A program made the translations under genes and the position numbers. A stretch of 64,000 nt of DNA from positions 62,001 through 126,000 of the forward strand of contig NZ_JAFHAP010000002.1 in NCBI RefSeq assembly GCF_016938855.1, in the 5' to 3' direction. The stretch comes from Polycladomyces zharkentensis (GTDB lineage Bacteria; Bacillota; Bacilli; Thermoactinomycetales; JIR-001). This document shows positions 47,521 through 59,682 of this stretch, in pieces; within the stretch, counting starts at the first letter, position 1, and each line of letters opens with the position of its first letter. The notes below the pieces were generated by a model that was not told the DNA's origin, ran no database searches, and worked only from the letters and a program-made list of their open reading frames with translations.

Positions 47521-48549
47521 ACCCGTGGAGGAACTGTGGAAACATCCGTTCCGGCCCCACAGGGCTTCCCATACCAACAACGGCGTCTTGACCCGTACCA
47601 GAAATAAAAACGAACGGATCAACGCCGTCTCTTCGGCCGTACCTTCGAGATTCATCTCCGCCCACAACGGTGTTTCATAGCGGCAGAGCATACTGAGCGC
47701 AAACAGGATGGCATAGTGGACCAACAGCTCGGGGAGGAGTCCGCATACGGTGTTTTCACCTGAATATACGAAAGTTTGATTCGCCAGGGAAGTTCGAAAC
47801 CAGGGGTGAACCCCTTCCGGCCGGGCCGGTTTGCCATGATCGGATTGCAGTTGAAAGGAAACGCGGCCGTTGTCGGCGGATAAGAGGATAAAGGTATGGT
47901 TCCCTGCTGCCCGTGGTTCGTTCAAACGTCGAATCCAGCCGGCAGGTGTCAAGTGCAACGCATCGAGCAATGTTTCGGAAACCGAGAAGGAAAAAGGGGT
48001 TGTCACATCCTTATCGTGACAGACGATCGGGTACAGCGTGGTCCGCCCATAGAGAAACCGGTACGTTTCCTGCAATTCCGGAATCAACCCCCACAATTCC
48101 TTCAGGGGCAATACTTCGCCAGTCAGTCCCCATATTCCAAACAGGCCAAGCAGTAACGGAAACAAACCCTCCTTTTGCACACGAACTTCTTCGTCCCGAA
48201 AGCGGAACAGGCTTTTTTTCCGTTTGCGTGTGGAGAGTCCGTGCCGCAGGACCGAAGTGTTTTGGGGATAATCGGGCACCCGTGACAGTACGAGCGCCTT
48301 CATCAAATGCATCATGCCATAGTAGGCGGGAAGTGGTTGAATCAGCGGGTCACATGTCCGTATGGAGTAGATGGTCTCCCGGCCCAATTTGAGGTAATAG
48401 CGGAATGGTTGGGAACTGAGAAATGCCGCCCTTTCCGCATTTTCCACTCCCTGTTCCCGGTAGCGTTCGGTCAAAAACCGCTTGGCCGCCGGTTCGTTTT
48501 CCAACCGCAAAAACAACGACCAGACGGTTTCCTCCGTCGGTTGGATCAC
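47512..48549 (-). CDS. yaaC: YaaC-family protein
   Basis: 345 residues, cytoplasmic, rich in aromatic residues. The YaaC family has no known function but is invariably placed between gyrA and guaB, as here, on the opposite strand. Recognisable parts are FRYYLKLGRETIYSIRTCDPLIQPLPAYYGMMHL and YALLFALSMLCRYETPLW-like segments near the end. Divergent from guaB, so its promoter shares about 190 bases with the guaB promoter region. Confidence 0.85.
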   Translation of the reverse strand: MIQPTEETVWSLFLRLENEPAAKRFLTERYREQGVENAERAAFLSSQPFRYYLKLGRETIYSIRTCDPLIQPLPAYYGMMHLMKALVLSRVPDYPQNTSVLRHGLSTRKRKKSLFRFRDEEVRVQKEGLFPLLLGLFGIWGLTGEVLPLKELWGLIPELQETYRFLYGRTTLYPIVCHDKDVTTPFSFSVSETLLDALHLTPAGWIRRLNEPRAAGNHTFILLSADNGRVSFQLQSDHGKPARPEGVHPWFRTSLANQTFVYSGENTVCGLLPELLVHYAILFALSMLCRYETPLWAEMNLEGTAEETALIRSFLFLVRVKTPLLVWEALWGRNGCFHSSSTGCG

Positions 48550-48661
48550 TGGGATACACCTCGAATGTCAGGGTTTCGTTAGTCTGCCCGTTTCGTGGAA
48601 AGTCATGCTTTGTTTAGAAAATTCAACCTTGCAAAACTCCATGAAAATAAGGGGGTTTGTC

Positions 48662-50201
<1,540 letters not shown>

Positions 50202-50216
50202 GATATGGCGAAATTC

Positions 50217-50243
50217 GGCAGGGAATTATCCCTGCTTTTTTCT
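50217..50243 (+). terminator. guaB terminator
   Basis: GCAGGGA and TCCCTGC with a four-base loop followed by TTTTTT. Confidence 0.85.
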
Positions 50244-50338
50244 TGTCTTTTTTCTGTCATTGATTCTGCACAATCGCGAACGTAAAATGGAGATATGCTT
50301 GTGTTCAATTTTTCCAATTGTCGCCGGAGGTGACCCGT

Positions 50339-51583
50339 TTGCGTCGCTGGTTTCGGAGTGCTCCAAAGAGAAAAATCGCCGCACTCCTACTGATCTTTTG
50401 TCTGCTTCCCTCCCTCGTACCGGCACAGGCCGCTTCAAAACCGCCTCAGGTTCGCGCTGCTTCCTACATCGTGATGGAGTTCCAATCCGGCCGGGTGCTG
50501 GCGGAGAAAGAAGCGGATGTACCTCGTCCGCCGGCCAGCATGACCAAGATGATGGTGGAATACATCGTCATGGAAAAGGTTCGGCGAGGGGAACTTCATT
50601 GGGAAGATCAGGTGACGGTAAGCAAGCACGCCGCGGGTGTGAACGAGGCCCAAGTGAATTTGGTGCAAGGTGAAAAGCGGACCGTATTGGAGCTGTTTAC
50701 GGCCATGTCGGTCTATTCGGCCAACGACGCGACCGTTGCCTTGGCCGAAAAAATCGGCGGGAGCGAAGAAGCGTTTGTGGAATTGATGAACCGCAAGGCC
50801 CGGGAATTGGGAATGACCCGGACGCATTACCACAATGCGACGGGGCTGGACAACCATTTGTATGACGATCCGCCCAACGTGCCGGGCTCCCATGTCATGT
50901 CCGCCCGTGACTGTGCGCTTTTGGCACGTCGGTTGTTGAAAGATTATCCGGAAGTGACCAAGATCATTTCCCAACCGCGTATCGTGTTTCGAAAAGGGGA
51001 ATCGCGCCAACAACGTCTGACCAACTGGAATCTTATGTTGCCGGGACTCAAATTTTATTACCCCGGCGTGGACGGATTGAAAACCGGTCACACCAGAAAC
51101 GCGGGATATTGTTTTACCGGAACCGCCGTGAAAAATGGGATGCGGTTGATCACCGTTGTGATGGATACACCGGCCGAAAGCACCCGATTTACAGCCACGA
51201 AGCAACTGTTGGATTACGGTTTCGGCCAATTCACCCTGAAAACGATTCTTGCGGGCGGGCAAGTGATACCAGGATACGAACGTGTGCCGGTAACGGACGG
51301 TGCGGTGCCCGAGATTCCACTGGTGACAGATCGTCCTGTCGTGTTTCCGGTTGAAAAAGGCCAAGAGGGCCGGTTCGACTTGCAAGTGCATTACATAAAA
51401 AAACTGGAAGCACCGCTTCGTGCCGGAGAGGTAGTCGGTACACTGCGAATTTTGTATGATGGGAAAGAGATGAAAAATCCAGATCCCATTCCCGTCAAGG
51501 TTCTTCAGGATGTGGAAAAAGCCAGCTGGTGGGAGCTGTTTTTCCGGAAAATCGGTGAGGAAGTCAGTGGTCTGTTTTCCTGA
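50339..51583 (+). CDS. dacA: D-alanyl-D-alanine carboxypeptidase DacA (PBP5)
   Basis: 414 residues. Signal peptide (about 12-32, ALLLIFCLLPSLVPAQAA), then the serine peptidase domain with S67-M-T-K70, S127-A-N129 and K248-T-G250, a beta-rich C-terminal domain, and an amphipathic C-terminal anchor (KASWWELFFRKIGEEVSGLFS). It trims the terminal D-Ala of peptidoglycan stem peptides. Start TTG at 50339 is set by CGGAGGTGA upstream. Position after guaB is as in B. subtilis. Confidence 0.96.
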   Translation: MRRWFRSAPKRKIAALLLIFCLLPSLVPAQAASKPPQVRAASYIVMEFQSGRVLAEKEADVPRPPASMTKMMVEYIVMEKVRRGELHWEDQVTVSKHAAGVNEAQVNLVQGEKRTVLELFTAMSVYSANDATVALAEKIGGSEEAFVELMNRKARELGMTRTHYHNATGLDNHLYDDPPNVPGSHVMSARDCALLARRLLKDYPEVTKIISQPRIVFRKGESRQQRLTNWNLMLPGLKFYYPGVDGLKTGHTRNAGYCFTGTAVKNGMRLITVVMDTPAESTRFTATKQLLDYGFGQFTLKTILAGGQVIPGYERVPVTDGAVPEIPLVTDRPVVFPVEKGQEGRFDLQVHYIKKLEAPLRAGEVVGTLRILYDGKEMKNPDPIPVKVLQDVEKASWWELFFRKIGEEVSGLFS

Positions 51584-51828
51584 TGATGACAACCGGTGAA
51601 ACCGATTTGTCGACTATCGTCAGGATGTGTCTGATCAAACAGCCTTTTCCCGGCAAGTAACTTCTCTTTGTGGGGATGGGTTGATCAGTCATCCCGGGGG
51701 TTGGTCTCTCACAGCTCCACGGTTATTTGGTATAATAAATATACTGAGTGCGAGAATACAATCAACGATCAAGCATACATGCATTGGATGGAGACCCATC
51801 GGGATCGGAAAGAGCAGGGGGAGAAGCA

Positions 51829-52725
51829 ATGGCTGAGAAAACCGTGATCACAGGTACGGACCGTGTCAAGCGCGGCATGGCCGAAATGCAAAAAGGCGGC
51901 GTCATCATGGATGTCGTCAATGCCGAACAGGCCAAAATCGCGGAAGCCGCCGGCGCGGTGGCCGTCATGGCGCTGGAGCGCGTCCCGGCAGATATTCGGG
52001 CCGCGGGCGGCGTGGCGCGGATGGCGGACCCGACCGTCATCGAAGAAGTGATGAATGCGGTGAGCATTCCGGTCATGGCCAAAGCGCGCATCGGACACTT
52101 CGTGGAGGCACGTCTGTTGGAAGCGCTGGGCGTGGACTACATCGACGAGAGTGAAGTGCTCACGCCGGCGGACGACGTGTACCATATCGATAAAACGCAG
52201 TTTACCGTGCCATTCGTCTGCGGAGCGCGGGATTTGGGCGAAGCGCTGCGCCGGATCGGAGAAGGCGCTTCAATGATCCGGACCAAAGGGGAACCCGGCA
52301 CCGGCAATATCGTCGAAGCCGTCCGCCATATGCGGATGATGCAGAGCCAGATCCGCAAGGTGCAATCGATGTCCCGCGATGAGCTGATGGCGGAAGCCAA
52401 ACAGCTGGGGGCGCCGTATGAGCTGTTGTTGCAAGTGCACGAAACCGGGCGCCTGCCGGTCGTCAACTTCGCCGCAGGCGGTGTGGCGACACCGGCGGAC
52501 GCGGCGTTGATGATGCACCTGGGTGCCGACGGCGTCTTCGTCGGTTCGGGGATTTTCAAATCGGAGAATCCGGAAAAATATGCCCGTGCGATCGTGGAAG
52601 CGACGGCGCACTACGAAGATTTTGAGCTGATCGCCCATCTTTCCAAAGGGTTGGGCGGCGCGATGACGGGAATCGAAATTTCCCGCCTCGCCAAAGAAGA
52701 CCGCATGCAGGAACGCGGCTGGTAA
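51829..52725 (+). CDS. pdxS: pyridoxal 5'-phosphate synthase subunit PdxS
   Basis: 298 residues. TIM-barrel synthase that makes PLP from ribose 5-phosphate, glyceraldehyde 3-phosphate and ammonia. Motifs: [18 protein letters not shown], and the imine-forming Lys segment [15 protein letters not shown]. The ATG at 51829 has GGGGGAGAA upstream. It pairs with PdxT directly downstream. Confidence 0.98.
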   Translation: MAEKTVITGTDRVKRGMAEMQKGGVIMDVVNAEQAKIAEAAGAVAVMALERVPADIRAAGGVARMADPTVIEEVMNAVSIPVMAKARIGHFVEARLLEALGVDYIDESEVLTPADDVYHIDKTQFTVPFVCGARDLGEALRRIGEGASMIRTKGEPGTGNIVEAVRHMRMMQSQIRKVQSMSRDELMAEAKQLGAPYELLLQVHETGRLPVVNFAAGGVATPADAALMMHLGADGVFVGSGIFKSENPEKYARAIVEATAHYEDFELIAHLSKGLGGAMTGIEISRLAKEDRMQERGW

Positions 52726-52741
52726 TGGGAGGAATGGCACG

Positions 52742-53329
52742 ATGAAAATCGGGGTGCTCGCTTTGCAGGGAGCCGTTCGGGAGCATCTGCGTCTGTTGGA
52801 AATGGCCGGCGCCGACGCGGTGCCGGTGAAACGGTCCGACCAGCTGGCCGATCTGGACGGCTTGGTCATTCCGGGCGGGGAATCCACCACCATCAGCAAG
52901 CTGATGCACAAATACGACCTTGTGGAGCCGGTCAAACGGATGGCCGAAGCGGGGAAACCGATGTTCGGTACCTGCGCCGGTCTGATCCTGCTGGCCAAAC
53001 GCATCGAAGGGACGGATACCCACCATTTGGGTTTAATGGATATCGCCGTGGAACGGAATGCATTCGGCCGTCAGCGTGAAAGTTTTGAAGCCGATCTGAG
53101 CATTCGCGGGGTGGCCGATGACTTCCGTGCGGTGTTCATCCGGGCGCCGTACATCACACAAGTGGGTGACGGAGTGGAAGTATTGTCCGAGATTGACGGA
53201 AAAATCGTGGCGGCCCGCCAAGGTCACCTGCTCGGTGCCGCATTCCATCCTGAGCTGACTGATGACGTACGGGTACACGCCTATTTCGTGGACATGGTCA
53301 AGGAATCCCTGCAAGTCCCGACGGTTTAA
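52742..53329 (+). CDS. pdxT: pyridoxal 5'-phosphate synthase glutaminase subunit PdxT
   Basis: 195 residues. Class I glutaminase: [11 protein letters not shown] near residue 45, nucleophile Cys in [11 protein letters not shown] near 79, and His/Glu in [10 protein letters not shown] near 170. It supplies ammonia to PdxS through a channel. 16 bases after pdxS; the GGGAGG ribosome site is clear. Confidence 0.98.
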   Translation: MKIGVLALQGAVREHLRLLEMAGADAVPVKRSDQLADLDGLVIPGGESTTISKLMHKYDLVEPVKRMAEAGKPMFGTCAGLILLAKRIEGTDTHHLGLMDIAVERNAFGRQRESFEADLSIRGVADDFRAVFIRAPYITQVGDGVEVLSEIDGKIVAARQGHLLGAAFHPELTDDVRVHAYFVDMVKESLQVPTV

Positions 53330-53439
53330 ATGCGGGATGTTGGATGATAATAGGATAGAAAGCACCAAAGCAACCGTGGATTCAACACGTGAATAACCGG
53401 CATCCAGATGTGCCACGGAAATCCATCTGACATATGCCA

Positions 53440-53710
53440 AATGCGCTGATGAGAACAAGTACCTTCATTTTGGCGGTTACAGAGAGGCGGTGGGTGGTGC
53501 GAACCGTCCCGCCGGATGAAGGGAATCCCTCTCGGAGCAGGGCGTGAAAGCGCGGACCCGTCAACGGTTCCGTGCCCGAAACGCTTCCGTCAGGCGGAAC
53601 GTTACTCCGTCGGAGAGCGGGCCGAAACGGTGGGAAACCATCCTTTTCGGTCAACAAGGGTGGCAACGCGGAACCTTCCGTCCCTTCGGTGGCGGGAGGT
53701 TTTTTATTTT
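53440..53710 (+). ncRNA. T-box riboswitch (serine) of serS
   Basis: The 400-base pdxT-serS gap is a T-box leader. It starts around GATGAGAAC (53446), has a Stem I region CAGAGAGGCGGTGGGTGGTG (about 53479), a specifier region around AATCCCTCTC (serine TCC candidate near 53526), the T-box/antiterminator AGGGTGGCAACGCGG (53657-53671) and a terminator stem CCTTCCGTCCC/GGCGGGAGG with TTTTTT (53673-53706). Uncharged tRNA-Ser would favour read-through into serS. The T-box sequence departs from the common GGTACCGCG by CAACGCG. Confidence 0.85.
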
Positions 53711-53726
53711 TGGATTGGGAGGTTGA

Positions 53727-55019
<1,293 letters not shown>

Positions 55020-55214
55020 CGGAAGGAAAAGCAGGGATGAACGTGAAGGGGGGACCGTTTTCCCGGTGGTATTTCCTTACATACCGCAACGGGAAAACAG
55101 GTCCCATTCCTTTCTCAATAAATCTCTCTGAACCAATCTGGGGGATTCGACACTCCCCAAGGCTAAAGCACCAGAGGCACTCCCTTTGGTCGCCGTGGGA
55201 TTCCCCTCCCTTGT

Positions 55215-55265
55215 CCGATCAGTAAAAATCTTCTCGCACCCATATTGTTGAAGCGCATCCAATTT
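55215..55265 (-). pseudogene. N-terminal piece of a serine recombinase, inverted
   Basis: On the minus strand SKLDALQQYGCEKIFTDR matches residues about 20-40 of Hin/TnpR-type resolvases. After this the similarity ends. It abuts, on the other strand, the C-terminal half of what was presumably the same gene. The neighbouring 55.02-55.21 kb has no gene that I can support. Confidence 0.6.
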
Positions 55266-55489
55266 GGAACGGGAGATGATCCGGGAGAGAAAGCAAGCCC
55301 GGTTTGGCGGCGGCCCGCGCACGGGGGAGGTTAGGCGGACGGCCGCGGGTGATGGATGACAGGAAACTGAAAATGGCTCAATCTCTTATAAACGACCCCA
55401 ATCTTTCCATTCAGGAGATTTGTGAAACGCTTCAGGTGTCCAAGGCGACACTTTATCGGTATCTGGGTAAGAAAAAACCGTCCAAATAA
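55258..55489 (+). pseudogene. C-terminal piece of a serine recombinase
   Basis: Plus strand reads SNLEREMIRERKQA, then after a one-base frame change near 55300, GLAAARARGRLGGRPRVMDD, and on to an intact helix-turn-helix (LSIQEICETLQVSKATLYRY). This is the E-helix and DNA-binding end of a resolvase/invertase. The catalytic serine region is lost, so it cannot recombine DNA. Likely debris of a transposon or invertible element. Nothing else is supported up to 55.59 kb. Confidence 0.8.
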
Positions 55490-55588
55490 AGGACCGGAGG
55501 AGTTTAGTTCCAATGGATGGAATCTGCTTTACCCCTAATGACAGCTTTACCTGATCCGAATTTTTCAGCGAATTGCCATTAACAATCA

Positions 55589-56737
55589 TTATTGGAAGGT
55601 CATTTTAATGCTGACCACTTCCGGTTGGTTGCCGATTCGTAACGGTGGACCCCATGTACCGTAACCTGATGATACGATGAGGTGGTAGGTCCCTTTCTTT
55701 AGCAGGCCCCAATCCAGTTCGTAGACTAGCCCGGTTATCAGGTTAGCGGGAAATATTTGTCCACTGTGGGTATGTCCAGACAGTTGCAGATCGATGCCGT
55801 TTGCTTCGGCCTCTTTCAGATCAACGGGCTGGTGGTCCAATAGAATTAAGGGCTTGGAAGAATCAATCCCCTTGATTAAATCTTTCAGTTCCATCCGTGC
55901 CGGTACGCTGTGTCGATTGGGATCGTCTCTCCCTATGAGATAAAAGCTGTCTCTGACGCTGACATAGTTGTCCTTTAAGACATGGATCCTTGCTTCTTTC
56001 AAGTATCGCATTAATGCACTGTTATCATCGCGCAGATCACGATCATGGTTCCCGGGAACAGCGAATGTTCCGTATGGTACTTGTATCTGCGCCAAAACTT
56101 CAGCTAATTTTCTGGCTTCTCTCTGCGGGAGACTCCCATCCGTTATATCTCCAGCCAGCACAACGATGTCAGGCTTGATTTCATGAATCATTTCGATCAA
56201 GCGGTTAAGCCGTTCAGTATCAATAATGGGGCCATAATGAATGTCAGAAATCATGGCTATTTGGAGTTGCTGCAGGGGGCCGGCATCTTTGTCTACCGTA
56301 ACATGATATTCTGTTATTACCGAGTTGCGGGCATTCCAACCGCCATAAGCCACGGTACCCAAAACGAGGATGACCACCACGACACCCAAAGTCAGCGGCG
56401 TCTTTGGATGTTCCTTTATGACCGCGGGTACAAAATTGACCCATTTATCAATCAGCCTGAGTAAATCGATCGTCAGGAGCAACAAAAAAACATACAAAAC
56501 AGCCACCATCGAATACCCTCCCCAAATGATGAACCAGGGCGCGATGGAGGCAGGTAGAACATCCTCTCCCAGTTCTGCTACGGGGAAGGGCAAGACCAAT
56601 AAGAAGAAAACAACCAAATAAAGTGTCCGGTTAAAACAGGAAGCCGATTTGCCAAGAGTATTCCATCCCTTGCGGCCTATGTAGTAACACATCACACCAT
56701 ATAACACTAAAAATACAGTTATAATGAGACCCCACAC
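55589..56737 (-). CDS. membrane-anchored metallophosphoesterase
   Basis: 382 residues. Four N-terminal membrane spans (about 1-20, 38-55, 64-90, 115-135), then a calcineurin-like phosphoesterase domain with all metal motifs: ISDIHYG, LAGDITDG, VPGNHDRD, LLDHQP and SGHTHSGQ. It probably acts outside the membrane on phosphoesters such as lipid or wall precursors; YkuE-like relatives act on lipids. GTG start at 56737 with GGAGGGG nine bases upstream. Stands alone. Confidence 0.9.
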   Translation of the reverse strand: MWGLIITVFLVLYGVMCYYIGRKGWNTLGKSASCFNRTLYLVVFFLLVLPFPVAELGEDVLPASIAPWFIIWGGYSMVAVLYVFLLLLTIDLLRLIDKWVNFVPAVIKEHPKTPLTLGVVVVILVLGTVAYGGWNARNSVITEYHVTVDKDAGPLQQLQIAMISDIHYGPIIDTERLNRLIEMIHEIKPDIVVLAGDITDGSLPQREARKLAEVLAQIQVPYGTFAVPGNHDRDLRDDNSALMRYLKEARIHVLKDNYVSVRDSFYLIGRDDPNRHSVPARMELKDLIKGIDSSKPLILLDHQPVDLKEAEANGIDLQLSGHTHSGQIFPANLITGLVYELDWGLLKKGTYHLIVSSGYGTWGPPLRIGNQPEVVSIKMTFQ

Positions 56738-56888
56738 GTTTGTTGATCCCCTCCGTGGTATAGTTCGAGATAATATTAAACAGGGCGTAGTGAATAGGAT
56801 CAGATGACTTTCGTGAATCTTTTGGTTGATATTGCGTGTTATTTTTTATTATAGGCGTACTTCATCCAAAGCGAAATACTGTGCCAAA

Positions 56889-57033
56889 TGACGAGAATTC
56901 AAGCGGTCTGGGAAAAAAGACGGTTCGGGGAACTGCTCCAAAGCGGTTCCCCACTCGCGTTCCCCATGTTTCTGTCGAGTGACTCCGGGGTGTGTTTGGT
57001 GATTCGCTCAGGCGGCAACATTTTTACCCGAGG
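56889..57033. repeat. second repeat family, copy B
   Basis: Inverted relative to 30545-30682 and about 90 percent identical by eye, from ACGAGAATTCAAGCGG to CAGGCGGCAACATTTT-like sequence. Lies in the 795-base gap after the phosphoesterase gene. Confidence 0.75.
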
Positions 57034-57165
57034 GGACCCCTTGTGTTACCACCAAACAAGCTTTCTTTCGGTCTCAAAAGTCAGTATCAAAATCACAGTC
57101 TCTCAATAAGGGTGTATTTGGATCTCAAGAACCGAAGGAATCCAACGGAGATGCACCAAAAATGA

Positions 57166-57210
57166 ATCCTTCACAAGTGAATCCGCCACAGGTGAGTCCG
57201 CCACAAAGGG
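57166..57210. repeat. three 15-base tandem units
   Basis: ATCCTTCACAAGTGA, ATCCGCCACAGGTGA and GTCCGCCACAAAGGG follow one another. Translated they give NPSQV-NPPQV-SPPQR on the plus strand or a CGG(L/F)TC-like repeat on the minus strand. Possibly the remnant of a repeat-containing gene. Confidence 0.55.
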
Positions 57211-57211
57211 T

Positions 57212-57360
57212 GATTGCATGACCATACATACTCCAGGGGTAGACGTTCATTCCATCAAAGGGCGATGATTTCCTGTTCGCAACATGGTGGTACCCAACCG
57301 GGGCGGAGAAATTACATGTCCCGGAACCAAGTCGGACTGAACAAACGCCGTTCATGTGAG
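57212..57360. repeat. mosaic of three displaced fragments from the 24.7-25.5 kb region
   Basis: 57212-57275 matches 24667-24729 (direct); 57276-57317 matches 25286-25327 inside the actin-like gene (direct); 57319-57360 matches 25434-25475 of the same gene in reverse complement. Each piece is nearly identical to its source, and pieces abut with zero to one extra base. Confidence 0.85.
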
Positions 57361-57432
57361 CCTGCCAGAAATACACCCACCGAAAATACAGCCTCCCCAA
57401 TTGAAACTCCCCAATGAACGCCTTTTAAGTGG

Positions 57433-57469
57433 AAAAATGTCCTGAGATGTTGATCTCAGGACATTTTCT
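57433..57469. terminator. strong bidirectional hairpin
   Basis: AAAATGTCCTGAGAT and ATCTCAGGACATTTT form a perfect 15-base stem around a four-base loop. It probably ends the leftward transcript of the lipoprotein gene. Confidence 0.85.
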
Positions 57470-57532
57470 TTCTCTGATGTTGCTGACAAACCCATACGCG
57501 GGCTCGGTCGGGATGGTGGGTCGTCACTGATC

Positions 57533-57988
57533 TCACGACTTCACCCGCCCCGGTTTTCGTTCCCCTCTACCGGGAACGACCGACTGCATCCGATCATAAT
57601 ACTTCAGCAACGATTCTCCCGCCGGTTCAACGGTGATAACCGTATCCCCGTCCCTGTTGTGTCCGATGAAGATCCGGTAATGATGGGAACCTTTGCTCGC
57701 GCGGATGACTTTGGGAGCGTGTTCCGAATATACCAACCAGTCCTCTCCCACCAGCCGGACGATCTGGTTTCGATAGACCACGTCGGTCGAAAAATCGTCG
57801 GCATCGATGGTGTATGCCGCTTTTTCTCCGGTCGATCGGGAGGGATCGGGTACGGCGCTATCGGGTATGGGGAGATTCCCCATTTTTTTCAGTTGGGTGA
57901 ATTGGAATGGAGTTCCCTGATTGGAACAGCCCCACAAAAAGATGAATAGCAAAATGAATAACAGAGGAAGCCACCAGATCCTTTTCAC
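57533..57988 (-). CDS. predicted lipoprotein of unknown function
   Basis: 151 residues. Signal peptide MKRIWWLPLLFILLFIFLWG followed by the lipobox Cys (WGC, near residue 21), so lipid-anchored outside. The mature part is mostly beta-strand predicted (VVYRNQIVRLVGEDWLVYSE, SHHYRIFIGHNRDGDTVITV) and ends with a basic tail. No family recognised. It follows the amidase gene in the same direction by about 70 bases, with a hairpin (GAGACGGGAA/TTCCCGTCTC, 58023-58050) between. Confidence 0.75.
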   Translation of the reverse strand: MKRIWWLPLLFILLFIFLWGCSNQGTPFQFTQLKKMGNLPIPDSAVPDPSRSTGEKAAYTIDADDFSTDVVYRNQIVRLVGEDWLVYSEHAPKVIRASKGSHHYRIFIGHNRDGDTVITVEPAGESLLKYYDRMQSVVPGRGERKPGRVKS

Positions 57989-58060
57989 TCGATCAGCACT
58001 CCTTCCACAAAAATGAGTGGAGAGACGGGAATATGATTTCCCGTCTCCCTTTTTGCCGCA

Positions 58061-59146
58061 TTATTTCGGGGGGACGAAAGGACCTTGGCGATTGGCCTGA
58101 TCCAACTCCCACATATAAACGGTGAAACCTCTTTGGTTAAGCACATCGGAAATGTCAACATCTTTTTTGTCTTCCGTGTGCTGCGTCCTCTTTCTGACGA
58201 TGCCATCCGCCACCATGATAATGGCCGTATGGTCCACATCCGGGTCGTTGCTGAAGTTGATGTTGATGACATCACCGATGTCCAAATCGAGGGGGTTGTC
58301 GGTCAATTTGGCCCGGACTTTCATATGTTGGAAAAAGTTGTTGGCGCCTCCCCAGGTATGGCTGGGGCCGAGTAACCACCAGTCATTGTAATACCAGTCG
58401 TATTCAGGAGGCAGCATTCCCCCGTACCATTCCACCATACCGCCCTTCTGCAGGGCTTGCGAGACGAAGTTGGTGCAATCATTCCAGCATTCTGGATTTT
58501 CCTCGTTGCAGTCGTGATACCAATAGTAAAAGCCGTATTCTTCGTTGTTGCGGCCGTCCCACCATTGATGGGCATAGTCCACGGCGGCTTTTCTATCATA
58601 GGGATAGATGGTCTCCTGGGTGGTCACCTTTCTCTTTTGCTGGTTTTTCATGATGGTTTCTCGATCCACATCGACGGGAAGCAGGGAGTGCAATGTTCGT
58701 CGTTCCTTGTCACTCAGTCCTTTTCCCTGTTTGATTTTATCCTGAAATTTTTTGATCTGCTCGTTTTTCTTAATATTTTCATAGCGATCGATGAACCGGA
58801 CGAAATCGACGATCTCATCCCGGTCGTCCTTTGGCAATTCACCGGGTGCAGAGCCCAATTCAAAAACAAACGCCTGAAAGGCCGGATCGTTGATGTCCGC
58901 CTTGATGTTCTTGCCTTTTTTTCCGCCAGTTCTTCGATGACAGCCATGGTCTTGGCGTATTTGGCCTTCGCCGAATGTACTTCCGATGGCTTCGGTTCCG
59001 GATAGTATGAGATTTCCGGAAGCTTCTCATGAGTGAGCGCCGTCTCGGGAGCCTTCGTCTTTTCAGCCGAAACCGTTGACACCTGCCGGCAGAGCGAGGG
59101 TGACAAAAAGCGCGGACACGATCAACCCATACACGAATCGTCCCAA
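58061..59146 (-). pseudogene. frameshifted secreted amidase-domain protein
   Basis: Would encode a ~350-residue exported protein. TTG start at 59146 (GGGAGTGATTAGGG upstream) gives signal peptide MGRFVYGLIVSALFVTLALPA. A frame change near 59090 is needed to reach STVSAEKTKAPETALTHEKL, and a second at the seven-T run 58916-58922 to reach ADINDPAFQAFVFELGSAPG and the rest. The C-terminal 200 residues are an intact Amidase_6-type domain: NDCTNFVSQALQKGG with the likely Cys, and DVDHTAIIMV with the His. Either a pseudogene, or homopolymer sequencing errors, or (less likely) a slippery expression site. The C-terminal frame alone is 265 residues. Confidence 0.75.
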
Positions 59147-59531
59147 CCCTAATCACTCCCATATTATAGTTCTATTTCCTGCAAATACATATTAACATGA
59201 GTAGAACTGAAGTGCTATTTTAAAAATGGGACTTTTTCTGACAAAAATCGACATGATGAAAACGATTGCAATCCGGTTTCATCGTGGCAAGTTTTAAAAG
59301 TGGAGAGATTCCTTTTTGTAACGGTAATGTGGAGTGAAGTTGCCGGAGGGTCCTTCGCAAAAACAACGTTTCAAGAATCCAGTGTTCATTGACGCAACGG
59401 TGTTGATCAATGCTGCCTCCAGCCCGGTTGGGCAGTTGGACGCTGACGGGTTGCTTTTGTTTTCGGATCAACAAAGCTTGCGTGATCGCGTTTGATTTGA
59501 CATTCTTCCGGGCAACGTCGTTTCTCAACCC
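59147..59531. other. gap before tRNA-Ser
   Basis: No recognised gene. A plus-strand open stretch at about 59337-59492 reads KLPEGPSQKQRFKNPVFIDA and then VLINAASSPVGQLDADGLLL, protein-like but without a good start, so possibly a gene fragment. Confidence 0.3.
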
Positions 59532-59559
59532 TTGACAATTTGACGTGTTTGAGTATAAT
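59532..59559 (+). promoter_or_regulatory. promoter of tRNA-Ser
   Basis: TTGACA and TATAAT, both exact, with a 16-base spacer, 23 bases before the tRNA. Confidence 0.8.
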
Positions 59560-59582
59560 GACATCATGTCTTCATCTATCAT

Positions 59583-59672
59583 GGAGAGGTGGTCGAGTGG
59601 TTTAAGGCAGCGGTCTTGAAAACCGCCGAGGGCTTACGCCCTCCGTGGGTTCGAATCCCACCCTCTCCGCCA
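59583..59672 (+). tRNA. tRNA-Ser(UGA)
   Basis: 90 bases including encoded CCA. Acceptor GGAGAGG pairs with CCTCTCC; the anticodon loop CTTGAAA carries TGA; a long variable arm (GAGGGCTTACGCCCTC) is typical of tRNA-Ser; T-loop GGTTCGAATCC. Reads UCA/UCN codons. Confidence 0.97.
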
Positions 59673-59682
59673 ATCGGGAAGA

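Noticed and set aside
53380-53395. CACGTG-containing sequence near the serS leader as a third parS (also at 39901 and 46545)
   Set aside because: Flanking bases do not match TGTTNCACGTGAAACA; only the sites at 22337 and 25060 do.
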